Below, piece by piece: positions 1 through 12,203 of a stretch of DNA of 64,000 bases. Made by a program: the position numbers and the translations under genes. The DNA comes from Voacanga thouarsii (taxonomy: Eukaryota; Streptophyta; Magnoliopsida; Gentianales; Apocynaceae): the NCBI GenBank assembly GCA_026120185.1, contig JANUWF010002353.1:372001-436000 (forward strand). Direction: 5' to 3'. Within the stretch, counting starts at the first letter, position 1. Each line of letters begins with the position of its first letter. A model generated the notes under the pieces. The model was not told the origin of the DNA, ran no database searches, and was given only the letters and a program-made list of their open reading frames with translations.

Positions 1-1879
1 AAAGCCCTGGAATTTGGATCCTCAGAGATTGGCTAGTGTACAAAAAGAATTGGCTGTCATACTACTCTATGGAGGGGTTGGAGGTGTTGAAGCAAGTCTT
101 CCACCTCCAACTAATGTACAGGGGTTTATAGTCCCGAGAGATAACATGGGGGAAGCAATTCTCTTGTTGTTTGTACTCATTGAAAAGGTTCTATGTGGAG
201 ATATATATTGGGATCCAGAAATTATGGATCACTTAACTTTTGCACTAACAATAACTGGGCAGTTTGTATCTTTGGCTGATCATGTGGAGCACGTTCTTCC
301 TGGTACCTATGATCGAGCAGAGAGGTGGTACTTTCTTGGTCTATGTTACAGTGCTGCAGGTCAGAATCAGACTGCAATCCATCTTCTAAAGAAAGTCTCG
401 GGGGGATCAGAAGCTAGGCACAGACCTCACTTACCATCTTTCCTGCTGGGAGCAAAATTATGCTCCCAGGATAAAAAATATGCTAATGAAGGGATAAAAT
501 TTGCTCAAAGAGTGGTTGATTTAGCCATAAATCAAAATCAGCACTTGTTAGGTCAGGCCCACAAATTTCTTGGGGTCTGCTATGGGAATGCAGCTAGAGC
601 ATCAATTTCAGATTATGAACGGATATCTTTCCAGGAAAAATCACTGGAATCTCTGAACCGTGCTGCTCAAATTGGCAAGGAGGATCCTGAAATTATGTTT
701 AGCCTGGGGTTGGAAAGTGCAATGCAAAGAAATTTAGCTTCAGCCTTTGATAATGCAATGTTGTACTCAGACATGGTTGGAGGAAGTACAGCCAAAGGTT
801 GGAAGCTATTGGCTCAAATAGTATCTGCACAGCAGAGACTTACAGATGCTGAAGCCATAGTTGACCTTGCTTTAGATGAGACTGGAAGGATTGATCAGTT
901 GGAACTACTTCGGTTGAAAGCCCTTCTCCAAATAGCGCAAGAGCAGCCGAAGCAAGCTATAGAGACTTACAGGATTTTGCTAGCCTTGGTCCAATCACAA
1001 AGAGAATCTAAAACAGCAAAAACAGATGATGAGGTGCACCTCTGCAACTTTCACTCTATATGCTGATTGATTTGAATCTTCAGAACTTGAAAATTAGCTC
1101 TTTGATAATAAAGCTTTGTTCACGCCCCTAGTTGGGGCCATGCACTATCCCTCCATTATTCAAGCATTCATTCTATTGGTAGTTTAGCATTTACCTGAAA
1201 TGGTTTTTAAAAAAATCTAATTATTGGTGGAAATTTTGTGCAAGATTCCTTCAATGTTCAACCTGTAAACACATTTCCGGGCAAATGAAGTTATCTCTGA
1301 AAATTATATTTCCTGGTAATTGCAGGCACAGTTTGTCAGAAGATTGGAAGTTGAATCTTGGCTAGATTTAGCTAAGATTTATTCAGACATCGAGTCTTGG
1401 CATGATGCTGAAATTTGTGTGGACAAGGCCTTGAAAATCAAAATTTTCACACCTCGCAGTTGGCATACAAAAGGTTACACTCCACCTATTCTATTTTGCA
1501 CAAATACTTAGGGTAGCTCCTCTAGTTTCGCATCAGGTAATTTTACAAAATTTCTGAAACACATTCAGGTATGATGTTAGCAGCCCGAGCACAATACAAG
1601 GAAGCACTCATGGCATTCTCAGTGTCACTATCAATAGAACCAGATCATGTCCCAAGTTTAGTTTCAACTGCAGGCGTTATGATGAAAATGGGCAGACAAT
1701 CTCTGCCAATTGCAAGAAGCTATCTAATGAACGCTCTGAGATTAGAACCCACAAACCACGATGGATGGTTTTACCTGGGATTGCTTTCAAAGATGGAAGG
1801 CTCAGTGCAACAAGCTGCGGAGTACTTCCAAGCTGCCCATGAACTTAAATTTTCTGCTCCTGTCGACAACTTTGTCTAA
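1..1879 (+). CDS. NPG/NPGR-type calmodulin-binding TPR protein, 3' part
   Basis: This is the C-terminal part of a protein of the No Pollen Germination (NPG1/NPGR1/NPGR2) family. These are plant tetratricopeptide proteins that bind calmodulin; recent work on the family places them at the plasma membrane as scaffolds for a phosphoinositide kinase complex. The frame is already open at base 2, so the gene starts left of the window. Visible exons are 1-1033, 1326-1473 and 1569-1879. The joins keep frame (phase 0, then phase 1 with a Gly codon split G/GT) and use GT and AG borders. TPR-like helical pairs are seen in the stretches WYFLGLCYSAAGQ, LLGQAHKFLGVCYGNA, AEICVDKALKI and GWFYLGLLSKMEGS. The protein ends in PVDNFV before TAA at 1877-1879. 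I cannot say which NPGR paralogue this is. Confidence 0.85.
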
Positions 1880-3883
1880 CAACAATCACCTTACAAGATA
1901 AAGTTCATACATAAAGCAGCTTCCTTTTTGGATTGCAAGTATTTGTTTGGCCAGCAACCGAAGAGATCAGCTCACAGACGGGAGAAACCAGAAACAGAGT
2001 AGAATGAGGGATACTGTACAATATTGCACATTGAGGATACCCGTTAGTCTCTGTAATTCATCTTGTTCATAGTCACACCCTTGTAAATCTGTCAATTACG
2101 GAGAAATTCTGAGGATTGGCTTCTGACATTTGCAAGACTTTGCATTCTGTTCTCTCCATTAACATTATATATGAAGCTCAATTTTCTAAATTATCACATA
2201 AGGACTGGATGCTCTTAGTTGTTGATTCCATGAATGAAATATCTGATCATCTACCCTGTTCCATGAGAAAAATCCCCCTAAACTCTGTAAGAATCTGCGT
2301 TACTTCCTTCCCTGTGAATATTTCCGTGGAACATTCTTCAGTACTACGAATTGTGTGTTGAACAGAAGGGGTGAAAATGAATATAGATTAATCTGTTTTG
2401 GCATTTCTGCGATAGTTTGCAGATCCTTTGGTAGTGCATAGTCTTTTTGGTAGTTGGATCCCCAAATTACATATTCTTCAAGTATTTTACATGACGGGCT
2501 TAGGAGCTTACAATCCACAGATATATTATTGCAGAAAACTGTTGTTGCAACCCACGGTATAACACATGAACCGCCATTCAAATAACAACACAACCATTAA
2601 GACGAGGAGTTCGATCACAATCCGTAAGTGCCCAACGATATTATCACATATGAAGGGCAGAGAGTGATAACCAATATGATCCGTTTTCCCCTCGTACATT
2701 TTCTTTCCTTCGTCGTAACTTTATTAAATGATAAAAGATACAGCAGAAAAACAGATTTAGCATCAGCTAAAACGAGGAAGGGGAAAGAAAAGCTATATAC
2801 AACTTCGACATCAATCAAAAGTTTCGAAAGTAGCCAGTAAACTGAAGGATGCTTAACTTATTTTTCTTGCAACAGATGTAGATTACAATAAAACTTGAGT
2901 TCAATTACTCAGTTCATGGATTTGTACAACAACTTCTGTACAGAAAACTAGACTAGCTTGCCGTGAGAAAGAGATCGTTTTTCCTTTTTCCCTTGGCTCA
3001 CACTAGGGCACTGTAAAGCTCGAGGCTTTTCTTTCAGTCTTCCACATTTGTTGCCAAGAGTTGACTTTTTACATTATACAACTGAGAAAAACCATGTCTC
3101 ATCCTTCAAGAAAACTGCAGTATCTGAAGAAGAAAAGAAAGATAATTACTTTTCCAATTAATTATCAACCATATTTTGTTTATTAGTGCTGGCATGTGAG
3201 AAAGTCATTGTTCCAAGGAGGGGGGTTGGGAGCAAGAAAGCATCTACTATTGAATTTTTCTGAGGAAGATGGATAATGTCCTTCCCATGATTGAACAATA
3301 AAGCACTCAACAGAAATGTGAATATACAATTACCAATGATTTGCTACAGGACCTCAATTAACTTACTTTGACCCTATGGGAAATGCTAGTAACACCATAT
3401 ATTTGCAGCAGGTTTGGATTGAAGATAGGCAATTGGTGAAAACAGCTAAAACCATCACTTGGACTTGAAATAGCACAAATTGCTTTCATTGCAACTATTC
3501 TCTCTTGAGCACAGCCTCTAGTGCTTTCTTTATCTTAACAGCATAGAGGAATGTATTCTAGCATTAAAGCTTTTAATGAGTCCTAAGTCATGTTACAAAG
3601 AAAGAATGAATAAAGAGATGAAGAAAAGTTTTGTAGCACAACTTGTTAATCAGCTCCAGCCATTTTTCATCCATATGAAACAGATACGGTGAAAGGAACA
3701 TTCAGCTTCCAGCTCATCAAAATGTTTGAAACTAGGGTGAAGCTAGATAAGAAGTTAGTTAGTAGTGAATTTTGTTTTAGCTGAATTATTTATACACTGG
3801 TTAAATCGACCATGAATGCAGAAATAAGTTTTCTATTTAAAATGCGTACTCACCAGCATAGGAGAAGCTGAGAAAACTAAATC
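1880..3883. other. Region between two convergent genes
   Basis: About 2 kb lies between the stop codon of the TPR gene (+) and the stop codon of the SVIP-like gene (-). It should hold both 3' UTRs. Open frames of 60-97 codons occur on both strands, for example 2300-2593 on the minus strand, but none has a recognisable domain or convincing start. No repeat with clear ends was found. Confidence 0.5.
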
Positions 3884-5138
3884 TCATCCCATCTGCCACT
3901 GCAACCACAAAATGATTAACATTTGCAAACTACCATAACTATTAACTAATTAGACTACCTTCAACCTAGATTTCAAAACCTGAAATCGGTACAGTACAAT
4001 AAATTGAAAGAGGGGGAAAAAAAAAGGAAAGAAAACCTCCCTATTCTCTGAATCCAGCCAAGTTTCACACAAAGGGGAAAAGAGAAAAAGACTAGACTGA
4101 TTTACAGATATTGAATACCATATGCTGTCAGAAACCAAGAAAAAGCGTGGTATAACTATAAGAATATTTACCTTTAGTACTGGCTCGCCTTTGTTTGTAT
4201 TTGCAGATTGTTTAGCAGCAGCTGCGATTTGTGCACGAGCAGCTCTTCCAGCAGCAGACTGCTCAAACTGCTCTTGCCTGCAATTTTTGACATCACATGT
4301 TACTCAACATCAATGTAGCAATCCTGAACGTTTTCTAGTCCAAATTTGAATGGAAGGAAATTACACAATTGTTATCATAAGCTGCCTATGCATGTTGACA
4401 CCTAAAACATCCCACGCTAATTAAGCGTGCCAAATTCTAGTTTACTGACATTTTGAATGGAAGATCACTTTGGCTTTCAAGACAGGCTCCACAATGAATT
4501 ACACGCATATTTGACTATGTTGTACTGTATTATATTCCAAGCACAAAAGCCCTACTGTACGAAATCCCATTAAATCTATAGCCACTAATACTCCGAGCTT
4601 TCTTTCATTTCTTTTTTTTTCTGCCAGAAAACTTTGAACCTCAACCGTATGGCACAATCCCAGTACTAAAAGCATAGAATACAATTGGATACTTATGAGA
4701 CAGCATCAACAATCGCATTCAAAAATCAAAACCCACTCAGAATCAATTCACTACAATTAAATACTTACTAAATTTGACCTTAAAGGAATAGCAAACTTAT
4801 CCCAAAACACAACGCAAGAATACCTCGCAACCCGATTATAAACCTGAATCATTGTGACAAAGAAACAATCTTTCTACAAGGCAACATCGATGAAGCTAGA
4901 GACAAATAAAAATTTAAGGCATAAACAGAAAGTTGACAAACTCAGAAGAAGAAGAACGAAATGCAATATGGACAAGTAAAAATTACATTCACGAAAGTAG
5001 ATAAAAGGGGGAAAAAGTAGATTGCCTTCTCTGGGCAGCTTCGGCGGCTTTCGCTCGAGCTTCTTGAGATGCCAATTCTTCCTCTTCTCTCCTCTGTTGC
5101 TTGCTTGCTCCTCCACCAAAGCAATCAAAGCAACCCAT
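3884..5138 (-). CDS. Small VCP/p97-interacting (SVIP)-like protein
   Basis: The gene encodes 77 residues in three exons: 5138-5026, 4277-4172 and 3898-3884. The N-terminus MGCFDCFGGG has Gly2 for N-myristoylation and Cys3/Cys6 for S-acylation, which predicts a membrane-anchored protein. Residues from about 12 to 40 form a charged, Ala/Glu/Arg-rich helix (KQQRREEEEL, EARAKAAEAAQRR) of the kind that binds p97/CDC48 in animal SVIP. The C-terminus is GEPVLKWQMG, as in plant relatives; the last exon holds only four codons and the stop. The first intron must start with GC (AAG|GC) to give QRRQEQFE, the conserved sequence; no nearby GT donor preserves it. It is divergent from the AKAP17A-like gene on the right. 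CDC48 binding is inferred from family naming only. Confidence 0.75.
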
Positions 5139-5333
5139 CTCTCTACCCTTGTTCCCTAAGCACTCCTCTTTGACTTCCTTCTGCTTTCAGTTCTAACGGG
5201 AAACAACGATGACGTTTTTAACAACGGAACAAACCGCGTCGCAGTTTTACCACTCCATCCTTCTAGTTTTACCTATTGTTTGAACTCACCCCTTTTTTAT
5301 GCTAATTACGAATCAGCCCGATAATTTAGTTTA

Positions 5334-6272
5334 TAGGGATGGCAATATTAAACACGACACGCCAACAAGACACGAAAATGATACGGTTATAACAGGTTAG
5401 GGTTGGGATTTCGCGGGTTCGAGTTGAAACAGGTTGACCCGTTTAACTTTAAATGTGTACAGGTCATAAACGAGTTCAACCCGTTTTAACCCGTTTCAAC
5501 CCGCGAACCTGTTTAACTTTTTTTAATATTTATATTTAATACTTTTTGTAATACCCTACAAATTTCACTATAAAAAATTAGATAATTTAATTTTTTACAT
5601 GAATTAATTGAATTAAAATTTATTATATAAATTAATTGTATTATTTGTGTGTCTATTTTGTTTAATTATATGAGATCTCTTAAGAAAAATAAATGATGTT
5701 AATGCGACTATTTACTTGATATATAATAAATGAATCATTCTTAATTAATTATTATTTAGTGTTTATAATAATAATATTATTACAATGACTTTTAGTTAGA
5801 GAAAATAATTTTTTGAACAATCCAATTTTATTACAAAACTATATTTGTTTATATTTTGAAGATTAAATCTTATGAATTTATTAAGATCTTTAAATATTGA
5901 GTGGGATAATTTGTTATTTTATTGATTTTTTATGACATTATGAGTTATTTTATTAGTTTTTTTTAATTGTATATGATTTAATTTAATTTTGTAAAATTTT
6001 TTGTGTAATGGTGCATAGATCGGTGAATTTAGTAAGTATTCGAATGGACGAATTTAATAATTATCTATTTAATTTTTATGTCTAAGCGTGTCAACTCGTT
6101 TTATAACACGAACCCGACACGAGAATAAACGGGTTGACACGACACGAGAATAAATGAATTGAGACGACACGACAAGTTTATTAAATTAGTCGTGTTCGAT
6201 TGGCCTGTCGAATGTAATTATCTCAAGTTGACAAGACCCGCCAATTCTAAGATGACACGATTGCCACCCTTA
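5334..6272. mobile_element. Non-autonomous hAT-type element with 8-bp target duplication
   Basis: A 939-bp element has imperfect terminal inverted repeats: TAGGGATGGCAA on the left and the complement of TAAGGGTGGCAA on the right. It is flanked by identical 8-bp copies of TTAGTTTA (5326-5333 and 6273-6280), which is diagnostic of hAT-superfamily insertion. The subterminal parts are rich in ACACGACACG and AACCCGTTT motifs, typical of plant hAT-like MITEs that begin GGGTGGCAA. The centre is very AT-rich and codes for no transposase. It lies between the ATG codons of two divergent genes. Confidence 0.88.
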
Positions 6273-6359
6273 TTAGTTTATACGAAGCCACTCATCGTCT
6301 TCCTGCGGGCTGAGAAAGCTTTTCGTGCTTCAGAGTTCAGACAAAAACAATACACAGTG

Positions 6360-9300
6360 ATGAACAATCGGCAGTTGGATTCTATTGGACCGTTGGGAAA
6401 ACTAGAACTGGAAAGTGGGCTGTCCTTAGTCCCAAGAATCAAGCTCCCGCTAACAATTTTGCGGGCCGACAAGTCCGTGGCGGCAATTGACGAGTGGAAA
6501 GTCAAGCGCTCCCTGATCGACTACTTCAAATCTTCACATTCAATCTCTGTTCCTGAAGAGGACCTTGAGATTCGGAGATTTAAGGATTTGAAAAAGCGGA
6601 AGCGCGAAGACCCTGTTGCTCGCGGTACTTTAGTTGTTCGCGACCTAGGGTTTTTGTCGAAGGTTTTAGGTGTTGAGAAGCAAACTGAGGATGGTGGTGG
6701 AAGTAATGAGGAGCTGGAGAAGAAGTTTGTCGAGTGGAGGAAAGATGTTGTGGACAGAATGGACGGAATGGAGTTGAATTTGGAGGGTAGTAAGTTTAAA
6801 TTGAATGTGCCCTTCCCGGCGTCCGACGATTTTGAGAGTATGAGAAAAGAGTGGGAGGAAATGTCAGCTTTTGGTGTTAGAGGTTAGTGAAATTTTCTCC
6901 TATATTCTTTTTGGATTTTTTTTGGATGATTTTCTCATTCTTGGAATAATGCAAAAATGAACTTTCCAGCATTTAACCTGCACGCAAATTGAATGAGGTT
7001 GCAAGAATTCTGTCTGTTAAAAGTAGGAAAGATCATATTTTTCGATTTTGAAAGCAAAATTTAGATGAAGGGGCTTAACAAGCTCTGATTCAATTTATAT
7101 AAATAGTTATCGGGAAAACATGTTTGACGGTGTCTTTAGGGACACAAGATGTACAGAATTTGCAGATTAACCTTAGTAAAAGCTTAAGTTGAGCATGTTT
7201 TAGCCCATCAAGAGTTTTTATTAACTCGTGTTCTGGTGCTGATGGCCAAGCTTAAATATGATCTCTAAATTTGCATGAGTTTGTCAGATTGTTTGGTTCA
7301 TCTTCTTGGATGGATTGGCCGAGCAGTTCAGTTGTGATGCTGCTTTGTGTGACAATAAGATACTTGATTATGAAACCTTAAATGGCAATTTGAATTCTCT
7401 GCCTAAAAGTATTCTGCCTTTCCTCAATTGCAAGTTGCTATGCCTAAAGTTCCTTTCTTTATGATACTTTCCCTTAGATCACAAAGATTGCAATGATATT
7501 TTCTCATGTACATGACATTTTCTCGAAATTGCTTGAATTTGTCACATTTTTCGGTTCATCTTCTTGTATTCGCTGAGCTGTTCAGTCATGAATGCTGCCT
7601 TGTATGACAATAAGATAATTAATTATGAAACCTTAAATGGCAATTTGAATTCTCTGCCTGTGTCTAAAGTATTCTGCCTTTCCTCAATTGCAAGTTGCTA
7701 TGTCTAAAGTTCCTTTCTTTATGATACCTTCACTTAGAGCACACAGATTGCACTGATATTTTCTTGTATATATGATTCATAAACCTTTTCTTTCCTCTCT
7801 GTTCCAACATTGCTCTTCTAGCATCTGTATAATGAATATTTGTGTTTTTGTGTAGGATATCATAGAGGTGGGAGGCAGCAACCTGACACAATTATTTTGA
7901 GAGGTGTGCCCTCAAGATGGTTTGCTGAGCCACGGGTTTCATCTAAGCCTTCTATGCTGGTTACTCATACAATATTTTCTGCATTTGGGAAAATAAGGTT
8001 TGTGTTTGTAAACTACATGATGGATCCTTTAAGAGCTAGATGCAGATTCATCCCACTTGTTTTGACTTAAAAAGTAAATGCCATATATGGCAAATAATTC
8101 TTTGTCCATCCTCTCTAATACTGATTCTGATAATCTTATTTCCATATGTTGTTGTAAAGTTCATGAGAAGAGAACATCTTTCTATTTTTGTACTAGAAAT
8201 CTGATATGAGTCCCTAAAGTTGAACCATAACTAATATCTCAGTTACTTGATTTGGTGCCTTTAATTTATTATATTTCTGCAGGAGACACGGAAACAGTCA
8301 TTTAAGGTTTCAATTGTTTAGATGATAAGTGAGTGATCATTGTCACAGTATTTCCCAATCACTGCTGAAAAACCTTAAGTTATGCCATTGTATGCGGGTT
8401 AGGTTAGATAAGACTAGCTGTTAGGTTTCATTGTATTATTTGATTGTTGGGCAAGAGTCTTTGGATCTTAGTTTTGTGATACGATTTGTATTACCATGCC
8501 TGCTGCATATACTGCATTTATAAGGATTAGTTACAATGTCATTGCTTGACATGGGTACCATGCTTGGGAGAGTGCTGAGACCTTTCCTATATTGGACGAT
8601 TTAATAGAATATTTTCAAGAGGTACAATAGTATTTCCAGTAATATCTGGCAGTTCTTCTGATGATATTGGTAATAGCAATGGTGCAATGTGATTTTGAAG
8701 TCTCATATTCTTTCTTTGGTAACAGTGCACTTGAGGTGAAGCTTGAAAGATTACTTTGTATTTCAGTCATCAATAATGTTCCATAACTAATAAAAAAGAG
8801 AGCAAATAAAAGTATGAGCTACCATTTCCCTTCAATTCCACAGACTTCCCATGTCACCTTCTTGGGTTCTATAGCATTATCATCTTCTATCAGTGATTGG
8901 TTTGACTTGTGCAGCTACATCTTTATCATTCTTGTTAAATCTGTTCTTTTCATAGGAATCTTGATGTTGCTGAGGACAATGATATAGGTAAGGATGCTGA
9001 TGAAGATGGGATGGGAATTTTTTCAGGCCTTCAGTGCAAGATTATAGTACGGTTTGAGAAGCATAGGGATTTCTATACTGCCTTGAAGATCTTAAGTGGA
9101 CGTTCACTGGAAAAGGTAAATATCAGGTTTCTCTTTCCATTTATCATGTGCAATGCTTCACATTTCCCCTTCCTCCCCACTTTTCTCTTTAAACTCAACT
9201 AATCTGAATAGAACATGTGTATAATATGATAGGATATGCCCAAATGACAAGTTGATTACGTGGTATATTGCATTTTATAGTCATTTTGCCAGTTGCAGCC

Positions 9301-10379
9301 TCCGGAGTTTACACAGAATCCTCATCTGGTCATTATCACTGTTGTCATTCCTTCTTCTTCTTCTTCTTCTTTTTGTTTGTGTGTTTCTTTTTTTCCTTTG
9401 TGTGTGTGTGTGTGTTTGTTTGGGGGGGTACAGTAATTTGTGCTGATCTTTGTCCCCAAAATTTGTGAATTTACATGTCAGTTCCGGTCAATACTAGCAT
9501 TCGTAATTTTATGAATTTGAATATTTTTCTTCGTGGCAATGGCCTCCCCTTTATGTGGCCTTTGTAAGCATAATTTTGAAGGTGTAATTTTCTGATGATC
9601 TGAGAGACTTAAATGGTTATCGCTTCTTGGTGAGGTAGATGCAACGCGAAGCCTTAATGAGTGTGCGCAATTTCAAAATAATGCAAAGGTACCCTGAAAT
9701 ATATGATCATCTCAAGAGAAGTCACTGTGAGATTCCTTTCTATTTTGTTCTTAATATATTTCAAGAGGGTATTTTACATCGCATTATTAAGTTCAGACGT
9801 ATAGAATTAATTTAAGATACTGTTTATGAGTTCATAAATTTTTGTAGTTCCTCTTGCAGAAGAGCCATTGAGATTGTTTGAATACTTTGCGCCCCCCCCC
9901 CCTCCCCAAAATAAATAAATCTTTCAAAATGATAACAGTTATGAAATGCATCACTGAGCTCAGTATTGGTTGTATTTTCTTTAGGGCTTTAATTTACTGA
10001 AGCTAATAGTACACATGCTTTGTGATGACGTTTGCAGCAAGGATCACGCTTGAAAGCTGATTATGAGGTGACCTGGGACAAGGATGAGTTCTTTCGGAAT
10101 GCTAGAGGACAAAGAGAGGAAAGGAGCAGATGGGAGCCTGCAAGTGGTTTGGGAAATTACAGAGGTGAAGATCCTAGACGGCAATATCATGGAACTCGGT
10201 ATAGCCCTGATGAAGCACGCCCAAAAAGATTCAGGGTTAGTTTCTCATTTCATCACAGCCCAAAAACAAACAAGTTCTCCCTTTGTTTTGCACTTTCACC
10301 CAATTGACTTATCAGATCTATTTACAAGACAGCAGCATCAAGTTCTTAGTCAAAATCTTGTTCTCAACTGCAGGAATGA
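6360..10379 (+). CDS. AKAP17A-like RNA-binding protein
   Basis: The gene encodes about 342 residues, homologous to animal AKAP17A/XE7 (SFRS17A), a splicing-associated protein with an RRM-like domain. Plant copies are annotated A-kinase anchor protein 17A-like, although plants lack classical PKA, so a role in mRNA processing is the safer guess. Exons: 6360-6882, 7856-7997, 8956-9115, 10038-10235 and 10374-10379; phases agree at every join. The RRM-like part spans roughly residues 180-270 (DTIILRGVPSRWF, TIFSAFGKIRNLDV, GLQCKIIVRFEKHRDFYTAL), followed by the family signature RLKADYEVTWDKDEFF. The last coding exon adds only GAA TGA. I chose ATG 6360 because an in-frame ATG at 6159 lies inside the hAT element. 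Intron 1 contains a tandem duplication. Confidence 0.85.
7273..7776. repeat. Tandem direct duplication in intron 1 of the AKAP17A-like gene
   Basis: Two head-to-tail copies of about 245-258 bp lie at roughly 7273-7518 and 7531-7776. They share long near-identical stretches, for example TTAAATGGCAATTTGAATTC and CCTTTCCTCAATTGCAAG. The copies differ by scattered substitutions and short indels, so the duplication is not recent. It is wholly intronic. Confidence 0.85.
9345..9416. repeat. TTC and TG microsatellites in an intron
   Basis: A (TTC)n run at about 9350-9371 is followed by a (TG)n run at about 9400-9416, in intron 3 of the AKAP17A-like gene. Confidence 0.8.
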
Positions 10380-11028
10380 TTACTGGGCTGAACATCTTGG
10401 GAAGACTGTATCAAGTTGATAGCTTTGAGCTAGTCATACATTGGAAGAGGCTGGATTTCAGTCAACATCTCCCTTTCGAACAAGGGTGCTAAATGTATGT
10501 TACTCTTTGTGCCTAACAAGAAAAATTGCTTCATTTTTATGTCTCATTCAAGGAGAAAGTTTCTTTTAATTGCTACACAAACTTAGTTTTGTCTCTACAT
10601 AATTTTGCTTCTCATATGATGTGTCTTGAATATAACATTGCTAACCTGTTAGCAATCTAAGATATGGTCTTTTTAAGATAATCTTATTAGCCCTCCGGTC
10701 TTTCTAGGTTGTTATAGACGCGGCAAGATAGACATCTATTTTGATTTAGATTTGGATGGAATTAAATAATGCATTTAATAAATAGACTTATATGGATGAA
10801 TTTAAATGGATTTTATTTATTTATATATTTTTGTCTAATAAGAAAATATTTTATTTTATTATTTTCTTGTTAATTATATATTTTAACAGTGGGATTTATG
10901 TGGTGGTGGAAGATGTCATTTGTAATAAATAAATATTTTATTTTATCACGTTATCTATTATTAATAATCAGATTTATGTATTAGTAGAAATTTTATATTT
11001 AAATGAATATAAATAGATTCTATGGATA
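10380..11028. other. 3' flank of the AKAP17A-like gene and AT-rich repeat
   Basis: The first ~300 bases should be the 3' UTR. From about 10690 the sequence becomes AT-rich with repeated ATGGATGAATTTAAATGGA-like words. Those words resume on the other side of the SINE at 11029, so the SINE has split an older low-complexity or transposon-derived tract. No gene seen. Confidence 0.5.
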
Positions 11029-11179
11029 AGGGTTAGGATCTCGGTGCGCCAAGCGCTCCCCACCTTGCGGGGATAAGGGGACGGAACCGGTATTTTGTCA
11101 AGAGATTGTTATTACGGTGGTTCGAATTTGTGACTTTTAGTCACCATAGAAGTAATTTAACCGTTACGTCAAGACTCGT
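11029..11179 (-). mobile_element. Au-like SINE with 13-bp target duplication
   Basis: Read on the minus strand this 151-bp insert begins GAGTCTTGACGTAACGGTTA, with the tRNA-like A box (TTGACGTAACGG). It then has a decayed B box (AATTCGAACC) and ends GCTTGGCGCACCGAGATCC, matching the layout I remember for the plant Au SINE. The flanks are GATTCTATGGATA (11016-11028) and GATTTTATGAATA (11180-11192), a 13-bp target duplication with two mismatches. Decay of the duplication and B box points to an old copy. Confidence 0.75.
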
Positions 11180-12203
11180 GATTTTATGAATATTTATTTA
11201 AATTCATTAAATTTATTAGATTTAAATGGATATTCAATTAAGTTTATTTACTTAATCTTAATCATTCACATCTGTTTATTTACGAATAGGTTTGGATATT
11301 CATTGGAATATAAAAAACAGGTGAGTTGCGAAATCTTATCAAAGTTTTCCGTTGCCATACTAATAGGCAACCGTTTGATCTCAGGACGACTTGCACTTCT
11401 AAGAGAGAAAAAGAAGGTGAGAAATTGTTTAAATGGGGGGATAATAGTTAAGTATTTTTTTTATTCGAATTTATATATATATATATATATAATTTAAATA
11501 TTTAAACTTCATTCAATTATTTCTAAAGATTATTAATCACTCCTAAGACTCATAGCCATAGTAACATGCACATTTGATTATATAAATAAAGTACTATGTT
11601 ATTCTTGCATAAGATTCGTGAAAATTTTAATTTTTTTAAAAAAATATGTATATTTATTTGGAGGTAGGACATGATAAGGACCCAAGAGGAAAAAAAGCCC
11701 CTGATATTTACACGGGTATCACATTATATTGGGGCAAAAATCAGTCAAATTTTCCTTTCATTTTTATTTTAATTTAATTTATTAAACAAAAACCCTTTCT
11801 TTGAATATATTTCTTCGATATCTTTGTATTTATCCATTTTAATTGATTCACAAGTTTTAAAAAAAATAAAAATTTTCGATTAATTAATTAATATTTTTTT
11901 ATTTTACTATCAAAGAATCTCTTTTTTTAATTAAAAAATAATTAAATTTCATAGTTTTATGTGTTATATGCATATTGTACTTACTTTTATTTCTCACTAT
12001 AAATACACAATATTTATATATTAAAGAGGAATATTTGTGAAAAAATAATAATTAATATAATCTTGATTTGTTAATGAGATAGATAAATTAAAACAAAAAT
12101 TTTAATTAAAATGAACTGATAAAAAGTAGACATAACTTATTACTCGGTATTGAAAAGGCAACGCTTTCCCCACCACCTCACCCTCCCAAGAAAAAAATAA
12201 TAA
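11180..12203. other. AT-rich intergenic DNA, no gene
   Basis: The sequence continues the AT-rich tract split by the SINE, then unique AT-rich DNA with short A/T runs and a (TA)n stretch near 11472-11491. The open frame at 11186-11497 runs through transposon-like sequence and has no recognisable domain. I see no gene. Confidence 0.5.

Noticed and set aside
2300..2593. 97-codon minus-strand open frame
   Set aside because: No ATG start in a good position, no recognisable domain, and it lies in the 3' region between two convergent genes.
9585..9690. Open stretch in AKAP17A-like intron 3 (DLRDLNGYRF, then TAG, then MQREALMSV)
   Set aside because: It contains an in-frame stop and the flanking exons join perfectly without it (LEK|QGSRLKADY). 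It could be a poison exon, but nothing supports that.
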